A DNA stretch of 35,524 nucleotides from Microbacteriaceae bacterium (GTDB taxonomy: Bacteria; Actinomycetota; Actinomycetes; Actinomycetales; Microbacteriaceae). Each line of letters begins with the position of its first letter. Positions within the stretch are counted from its first letter, which is position 1. Shown piece after piece: positions 31,842-35,524 of the stretch. The stretch lies in NCBI GenBank assembly GCA_025463565.1, contig JAODAT010000008.1, positions 1 to 35,524 on the forward strand. The letters run 5' to 3'. The notes beneath the pieces were generated by a model, which was given only the letters and a program-made list of their open reading frames with translations, was not told where the DNA came from and did no database searches. The position numbers were made by a program, and so were the translations under genes.

Positions 31842-32105
31842 ATGACTCGCATAGCTTTCATCGCAGTACTCGTGTTATCTGTCGCGGTGGCGATCGGGAT
31901 GCCGCTGGTCGCGCACGCGGCGGAACCGACCGTCTCTCTCGTCCTCGCCCTCCCGAGCCAGGCCAACGCGCACATAGCCTCGAAGACGAACGTCTCCGCG
32001 CTCTCCTACCTGCTTATGGCGGGTGCGCTCGTGCTGCTGATCGCGACTATCGTGATCGCCGCCCTCATCGTGCACCGTGGCGGCATGGACGACGGGCCGT
32101 CCTGA
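31842..32105 (+). CDS. small exported membrane protein (87 aa)
   Basis: 87 residues with a signal peptide (hydrophobic core at about 5-20, likely cleavage after AHA near residue 26), a short extracytoplasmic part of about 28 residues, one membrane helix at about 55-78 (SYLLMAGALVLLIATIVIAALIV) and a short tail RGGMDDGPS. No homologue recognised. GCGGA lies 5 nt before the ATG. It is preceded by the tandem GGGTTAA array and structured leader, as the surface operon is, which suggests a shared envelope-related role. It is convergent to the LuxR-type gene, 6 nt apart. Confidence 0.7.
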   Translation: MTRIAFIAVLVLSVAVAIGMPLVAHAAEPTVSLVLALPSQANAHIASKTNVSALSYLLMAGALVLLIATIVIAALIVHRGGMDDGPS

Positions 32106-32111
32106 CCTGCG

Positions 32112-34046
32112 CTAGCCGCGAGGCTGCAGTGAGTGGAATCCGGCGGCCTCGATCTTTGCGAGCGCCTCCGCACGGGTGTGTACGCCGAGCTTGCGATAGA
32201 TGTTGCGCAGGTGCACCTTGACCGTGTTGGTGGAGAGGAACAACGCATCCGCGATCTCGACCGCCTCGGCGCCGCTCCGCAACATCGACGCGAGGGTGAT
32301 CTCGCGGCTGGTGAAGGTGCTGATATCGGTCGTACTTCCCGCGCCGTTCGGGAACCGGGCAGTGACCGCGACGATGGCCGCGATGCTTTCGGCGTAATCG
32401 GGATGCGATACCCCGAGCCGTGCGAACAGCCGCCCGATGATTGCCGGCGGCAGGCTGAGCAAGCCGAAGAGCGAGCGCGAGTCGCGCACCAGCAGGAACG
32501 CCTCTCGGAATGCCTGGTCCGCGGCGTCCAGCAGCCCGAGTTGTTCGAACGCGACCGCGCGACGGAACAGGATGGAGGGCAGCGTTCGCAGGCAGTGGTC
32601 GGCGCCCATCGCGATGCACGAGTCCGTTGCTTTCAGCACCTCGCGGGGGCGGCCGAGCAGGATGTATGCGCTCGCGCGCTGGATGTCGAAGCATATTGTG
32701 TGGCTCATCGACGATTGTGCGTCGTCGAGCAGGCTGAGCGCATCACCGCCCGAGGCCTGGGAGAGCAGAAGCTCGGCGTGTATGCCGAGAGCGTAGCCGC
32801 GCACGATACCGATGAAACCCCACTCGCCCGTGCCGTTGAGAGCGCGCCGCACCAGCGTGATGCCTTCGAGCAGTTCGCCCTGTGAATGTTTCACACCGGC
32901 ATCGCAGACGGCTGCCGTGGTCTGCCAGAGTGGCGAATCGGGCGCGGTGCGCTTCAGCACCGCCGATGCCCGGGCCAGGCCCTCGGCGTCGAGCGTTGAC
33001 GCCGCGATCACGATGTCGGTGGCGATGAGCGGGAAGTGCGCGAGGCCCAGGTCCCAGCATTCGGCGTCGGACAGCGCTCTCGCTTTCGTGGAGATCCGCA
33101 GCGCCTCGACGGACTCGCCGTTCAGCGCGTACGCGACCGACTTCCAGGCGAGCGCGCGGAATCGCGGAAACGGGTTGCCGTCGGTGGCGGCGGCGAGGCT
33201 CTCGGCCTTGGACGTGTACAGCGCGCCCTTGGAGCACAGGCCCGCGGTGACGTAGGCCTCACCGAGCGCGTTCCAGAGGTATGGCATGGTCTGCCAGGTG
33301 CTCGGGTCGACTCCCGCGATGTCGAGGTTCGCGGCGACAAAAGATTCGCCCATCGCGATCGCGGGCTTCAGGCGCTCCGCCGCCGTGAGAGCCTGGACGG
33401 CCGCCGCGGTGATGACGATGCGTGACCGGATCGGCAGGTCGGCGAGGGTCTCCGGAACAACGTTCAGCAGCTGCAGGTTGAGTCCGGGGTTCTCGGGGGA
33501 GCGCCACGGCATGCTCGCGACCAGGAGCTGGATGGCGAGCAGTTCGACGTGGTCGGGATCTTTGGGGTTGCGCCCGAGCCGCTGGATCATGGCGAGGAAC
33601 TCGACCTGGCCGACATCGAACGACGCCGTGTGCCACCCGCCCTTGAGCAGTTCGACCGCGGCGTCGTGGTCGCCGAGCTGCTCATGGTGGTACGCGGCGG
33701 AGCAGGGGTCGTCGTTCTCCAGCCAGAAGCCGATCGCAGCATGGTGCATGCTCCGGATGTCGTCGGCACTCCACAGTTCGGCCGCCGCGCGCCGCGCAGC
33801 GACCCGCTCGTCATCCCGGATTCCGACGACATCACCGAGGATCGGCGAGGCATGGAGGATCACCGTGCCGGCGTCGACGAGAGCGTCGAGAAGGCTCGAC
33901 TCCGCGATCGCGGAGGCAGGAACGCGCAGGTAGAGAGCGAGACACGCGAGCAATTCGCGTTCGTCCCGCGCCCTCTCATACGGCGTCGGTAGGGCAAGCG
34001 AGGTTGTTTCCACGGTCGAGCTCCTGATCACGGTCCCACAGGGCAC
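32112..34046 (-). CDS. LuxR-type regulator with a MalT-like TPR domain but no ATPase
   Basis: 644 residues. The C-terminal LuxR helix-turn-helix is at about 578-636 (FTSREITLASMLRSGAEAVEIA, LSTNTVKVHLRNIYRKLGVHTR). Most of the rest is alpha-helical TPR-like repeat (YHHEQLGDHDAAVELL, ALGEAYVTAGLCSKGALYTSKAE). MalT-type (LAL) regulators have an N-terminal P-loop ATPase before this part and are about 900 residues; here no Walker motif is present and the chain begins near the winged-helix region. It is therefore either a natural short form or a truncation; no ATPase remnant is seen in the 118 nt upstream. The GTG at 34046 is uncertain; another GTG is 5 codons downstream. A TetR gene lies upstream on the same strand. 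Confidence 0.85.
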   Translation of the reverse strand: MPCGTVIRSSTVETTSLALPTPYERARDERELLACLALYLRVPASAIAESSLLDALVDAGTVILHASPILGDVVGIRDDERVAARRAAAELWSADDIRSMHHAAIGFWLENDDPCSAAYHHEQLGDHDAAVELLKGGWHTASFDVGQVEFLAMIQRLGRNPKDPDHVELLAIQLLVASMPWRSPENPGLNLQLLNVVPETLADLPIRSRIVITAAAVQALTAAERLKPAIAMGESFVAANLDIAGVDPSTWQTMPYLWNALGEAYVTAGLCSKGALYTSKAESLAAATDGNPFPRFRALAWKSVAYALNGESVEALRISTKARALSDAECWDLGLAHFPLIATDIVIAASTLDAEGLARASAVLKRTAPDSPLWQTTAAVCDAGVKHSQGELLEGITLVRRALNGTGEWGFIGIVRGYALGIHAELLLSQASGGDALSLLDDAQSSMSHTICFDIQRASAYILLGRPREVLKATDSCIAMGADHCLRTLPSILFRRAVAFEQLGLLDAADQAFREAFLLVRDSRSLFGLLSLPPAIIGRLFARLGVSHPDYAESIAAIVAVTARFPNGAGSTTDISTFTSREITLASMLRSGAEAVEIADALFLSTNTVKVHLRNIYRKLGVHTRAEALAKIEAAGFHSLQPRG

Positions 34047-34062
34047 TCGGGTATCAGCGCCC

Positions 34063-34090
34063 CCACACGTGCAGGTCTACTAGCGTGTGG
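34063..34090. promoter_or_regulatory. inverted repeat upstream of the LuxR-type gene
   Basis: CCACACG (34063-34069) and CGTGTGG (34084-34090) are perfect inverted arms around a 14-nt centre, 17-44 nt before the LuxR-type start. Likely an operator or a 5' hairpin. The rest of the gap to the TetR stop (34091-34164) shows nothing else. Confidence 0.4.
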
Positions 34091-34164
34091 CTAGTTTGTC
34101 AACACCCTGTTATCTAACCATCGGGCTGTTAGCATTCACGCCGCCCGCGAGCGGCTTCCGACAA

Positions 34165-34722
34165 TCAGTTGTCGAGCAGCTGCGCAGAGCGGTCGGCGAT
34201 CGACGCGACCAGGCCGGGCGTGACTTCGCCACCCGACACAATGAGATACATGACCGGCGCGACGATTTCGATGAACTGGTCGTGGGTGACCGGTCCAACG
34301 GAACTGCGGAACATGTCGAAAAGGCTCGTGTCGAGCTTTCCGAGCGCACGGCGCGAATCGGGCTCGTATGAGGCTGCGGCGATGATCGCGGCGATAGCAG
34401 AGGCCATCCCGGCATCGATCTGCTCGCCGAGGCGCTCGAGGAACATGAGCGTCTTCTGCTGGGTGGTCAGGCCCTCGTAGTCGGTATCATTACCGACGCG
34501 GGCGACGACGACCGTCTCGGCAATGAGATTCTCGATCGAACCCCAGTGCTTGTACAGGGTCTGTCGTGCGACAAAGGCACGCTCGGCCACCGCGGTGAAG
34601 GTGAGGGCCTCAGAGTGCTCGTTGAGCATCTCGCGGGCGACGTCCAGTACGTGCAGGCGAGTGCGGCGGATACGCGGGTCGGTTCTCACGGCAGGTTCTG
34701 TGACGCTTGCGTCGGTTGGCAA
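34165..34722 (-). CDS. TetR-family transcriptional regulator
   Basis: 185 residues. The helix-turn-helix is at about 20-65 (RLHVLDVAREMLNEHSEALTFTAVAERAFVARQTLYKHWGSIENLI split over the two helices). The C-terminal domain, with PVTHDQFIEIVAPVMYLIVSGGE, is of the TetR_C type seen in actinobacterial regulators. The TTG at 34722 is chosen as start because a strong GGAGGTG lies 11 nt upstream; a later GTG (residue 12) has no site. It sits upstream of the LuxR-type gene on the same strand and divergent from the 35165 leader. Target unknown. Confidence 0.85.
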   Translation of the reverse strand: MPTDASVTEPAVRTDPRIRRTRLHVLDVAREMLNEHSEALTFTAVAERAFVARQTLYKHWGSIENLIAETVVVARVGNDTDYEGLTTQQKTLMFLERLGEQIDAGMASAIAAIIAAASYEPDSRRALGKLDTSLFDMFRSSVGPVTHDQFIEIVAPVMYLIVSGGEVTPGLVASIADRSAQLLDN

Positions 34723-34863
34723 AGTTAAACACACCTCCAGGTAGGATCCAGGGGTTTCCGTACGCTCGCTCACCCCGGCTCCGAGGTGCGCATCCCCCGA
34801 TGCCGCGTACAAGCCAACACTCTGACAGATAAATGCTTGAATGTCACGCGGCGCGGCTGAGGG

Positions 34864-34893
34864 TTGACACAGGTCTGGCGATTCGGCTATTAG
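34864..34893 (+). promoter_or_regulatory. sigma-A-type promoter overlapping repeat array C
   Basis: TTGACA (34864-34869), an 18-nt spacer and TATTAG (34888-34893). The -10 hexamer lies within the first heptamer of array C, so transcription would start at about the second heptamer and give a leader of about 265 nt for the 35165 gene. The upstream part of the gap (34723-34863) shows nothing else. Confidence 0.5.
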
Positions 34894-34917
34894 CCAGCGG
34901 GTTAACGGGGGGGTTAA
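34887..34917 (+). promoter_or_regulatory. tandem 12-nt direct repeat array C (GGGTTAA heptamers)
   Basis: CTATTAG (34887), GGGTTAA (34899) and GGGTTAA (34911) at an exact 12-nt period, ending 248 nt before the 35165 start. The last unit, GGGTTAATTCGA, is identical over 12 bases to the last unit of array A. A further GGTTAACC palindrome lies at 34969-34976. Confidence 0.65.
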
Positions 34918-35164
34918 TTCGAACCCGAACGCGACGTAACACTCGCCCGGCACATCGATATATCGGATGGTTAACCCGGAACACGAACGCCATGCGTGAC
35001 GGTCTTTCGGGGACCGGCCCGGTAGCTCATACCGAGTTCGTGTTTCGCTCAGTGGCGACCGGGTAGTCGTTGCTAGGGATGCCGGCTCGGTAGGGTCGGG
35101 CCGGCATCCGCCTCGCAACGACGATTCACGGCCAGACGACAGTAAGCATCGGGGGATGTAACAA
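34918..35164 (+). promoter_or_regulatory. structured leader C upstream of the 35165 gene
   Basis: 247 nt without a gene. It holds GGTC-TTTCGG-GGACC at 35001, which corresponds to the conserved hairpin of leaders A and B. A small hairpin GGCGAC/GTCGTT (with G-T pairs) at about 35055-35071 follows. The large hairpin 35067-35121 has outer stem TCGTTGC/GCAACGA and inner stem GGATGCCGGC/GCCGGCATCC. The order is the same as in leaders A and B, and the stems differ in sequence but remain paired. The small and large hairpins overlap and may be alternatives. Confidence 0.55.
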
Positions 35165-35389
35165 ATGGGGGCGACCATGACAGACGATGTGCCGACGCTG
35201 GAATTGCACGCGGGAGCGACAGCGGTCGAGAGTACGAGAATCCGGGCGACGGGGATGCCGCACCTGGAGATCTTCCAGGGCACCGCGAACGAGGGCGAGA
35301 TCCTTGTCGCGTGCCAGTGCCCGATCGGGCAGGACCACAGCTACGCCGACGGCATGAAGTATTTGGGCCCGGTGGAGAAGCGGCGCTGA
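35165..35389 (+). CDS. small protein of unknown function (74 aa)
   Basis: 74 residues, acidic, with no signal peptide or membrane segment. The C-terminal half contains ACQCPIGQDHSYADGMKYLGP with a Cys-x-Cys pair followed by His, a possible metal or redox site. No family recognised. GGGGGAT lies about 8 nt before the ATG at 35165; an ATG at 35177 is equally possible, also with a purine-rich run before it. It is preceded by the third structured leader and followed by a tRNA-Arg gene 60 nt later. The length of the leader relative to the gene makes it more likely to be real than a chance frame. Confidence 0.6.
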   Translation: MGATMTDDVPTLELHAGATAVESTRIRATGMPHLEIFQGTANEGEILVACQCPIGQDHSYADGMKYLGPVEKRR

Positions 35390-35394
35390 CGAAC

Positions 35395-35422
35395 TTCGAG
35401 CGCAACTGATCGCTGGTATAGT
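35395..35422 (+). promoter_or_regulatory. candidate promoter of the tRNA-Arg gene
   Basis: TTCGAG (35395-35400), a 16-nt spacer and TATAGT (35417-35422), 27 nt before the mature tRNA end. The -10 box is good; the -35 box is weak. Confidence 0.45.
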
Positions 35423-35428
35423 CATCAG

Positions 35429-35445
35429 GCCGGGTTTTGCCCGGC
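35429..35445 (+). other. hairpin in the tRNA-Arg precursor leader
   Basis: GCCGGG-TTTTG-CCCGGC, a 6-bp stem beginning at the predicted transcription start and ending 4 nt before the tRNA. It could be part of the 5' leader removed by RNase P, or a terminator-like element of the upstream gene; there is no T-tract after it. Confidence 0.4.
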
Positions 35446-35449
35446 ATCG

Positions 35450-35522
35450 GCGCCCGTAGCTCAGCGGATAGAGCAATTGACTACGGATCAATAGGTCGGG
35501 GGTTCAAATCCCTCCGGGCGCA
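35450..35522 (+). tRNA. tRNA-Arg (anticodon ACG)
   Basis: Acceptor arms GCGCCCG and CGGGCGC pair perfectly with discriminator A at 35522. The D-arm GCTCAGCGGATAGAGC is normal. The anticodon loop CTACGGA on stem ATTGA/TCAAT gives anticodon ACG, whose A34 is normally edited to inosine. The T-arm GGGGGTTCAAATCCCTC is present. No CCA is encoded in the last bases of the window. Confidence 0.95.
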
Positions 35523-35524
35523 CA

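Noticed and set aside
32112..34046. Quorum-sensing LuxR receptor
   Set aside because: There is no autoinducer-binding domain and no LuxI-type gene; the N-terminal part is TPR-like.
5198..34917. GGGTTA resembles telomeric repeats
   Set aside because: Only three units per array, with a 12-nt period and unrelated spacers; this is operator-like, not telomeric.
4314..35522. Genomic island bounded by tRNA-Ser and tRNA-Arg
   Set aside because: No integrase, transposase, attachment-site repeat of the tRNA 3' end or clear composition change was seen; two tRNA genes in 31 kb is ordinary.

Overview
The window is high-GC DNA with the gene style of an actinobacterium, most likely a member of the Microbacteriaceae or a close relative. 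The pointers are promoters with start codons 6-7 nt after the -10 box, GTG and TTG starts, LAXTG-type cell-wall sorting signals, an LCP wall-polymer ligase and many small one-component regulators beside redox enzymes. The family assignment is an inference from style. No rRNA, plasmid, phage or transposase gene is visible.

Layout. 1-2428 (minus) is the 5' part of a GH38 alpha-mannosidase, divergent from an LCP-family ligase (2535-3788). That gene ends in a large perfect inverted repeat and a rho-independent terminator. A possible small membrane protein, a tRNA-Ser(GCT) and a FrcK/PRK09270-like P-loop kinase follow. 5480-20741 is a surface-protein locus: two small exported or anchored proteins of one fold, then two giant paralogous modular proteins (2360 and 2295 aa). 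Each giant has a signal peptide, a DUF6923-like propeller, a GEVED domain, long arrays of prealbumin-like and DUF11 repeats, and a C-terminal LAXTG sorting signal. Convergent to them is a MerR-type DNA-binding domain joined in frame to a complete SAICAR synthase (PurC), under a promoter with MerR-type geometry. 22000-28722 holds single-enzyme/regulator pairs: SDR/TetR, VOC/HxlR beside an epimerase-like protein, TetR/SDR, and OsmC/OhrR. A GH3 beta-glucosidase follows (28737-30932, minus). After a 0.9 kb non-coding stretch come a small membrane protein, a LuxR-type TPR regulator lacking the usual ATPase, a TetR regulator, a small protein of unknown role and a tRNA-Arg(ACG).

The most unusual signal is non-coding. 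Five intergenic sites carry tandem heptamers of the form GGGTTAA repeated with a 12-nt period. Four of them point at a gene whose start lies about 210-310 nt away: the surface operon at 5480, the membrane protein at 31842, the small protein at 35165 and, on the minus strand, the GH3 gene. The fifth (31372) lies about 440 nt before 31842. Behind three of the arrays the leaders share further structure: a GGTC(C)...GGGGACC hairpin (20 of 25 bases identical, at an identical 74-nt offset, in two of them), and a closely spaced pair of hairpins whose stems differ in sequence but keep pairing. I read this as a candidate structured leader RNA plus a direct-repeat operator that may co-regulate cell-surface genes. 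I do not recognise it as a known riboswitch class.

How the parts may work together: the surface proteins, LCP ligase, GH38, GH3 and small membrane proteins are cell-envelope or glycan functions. The shared leader links the surface operon to two small genes and perhaps GH3. No sortase or signal peptidase gene is in the window, so surface display must rely on genes elsewhere.
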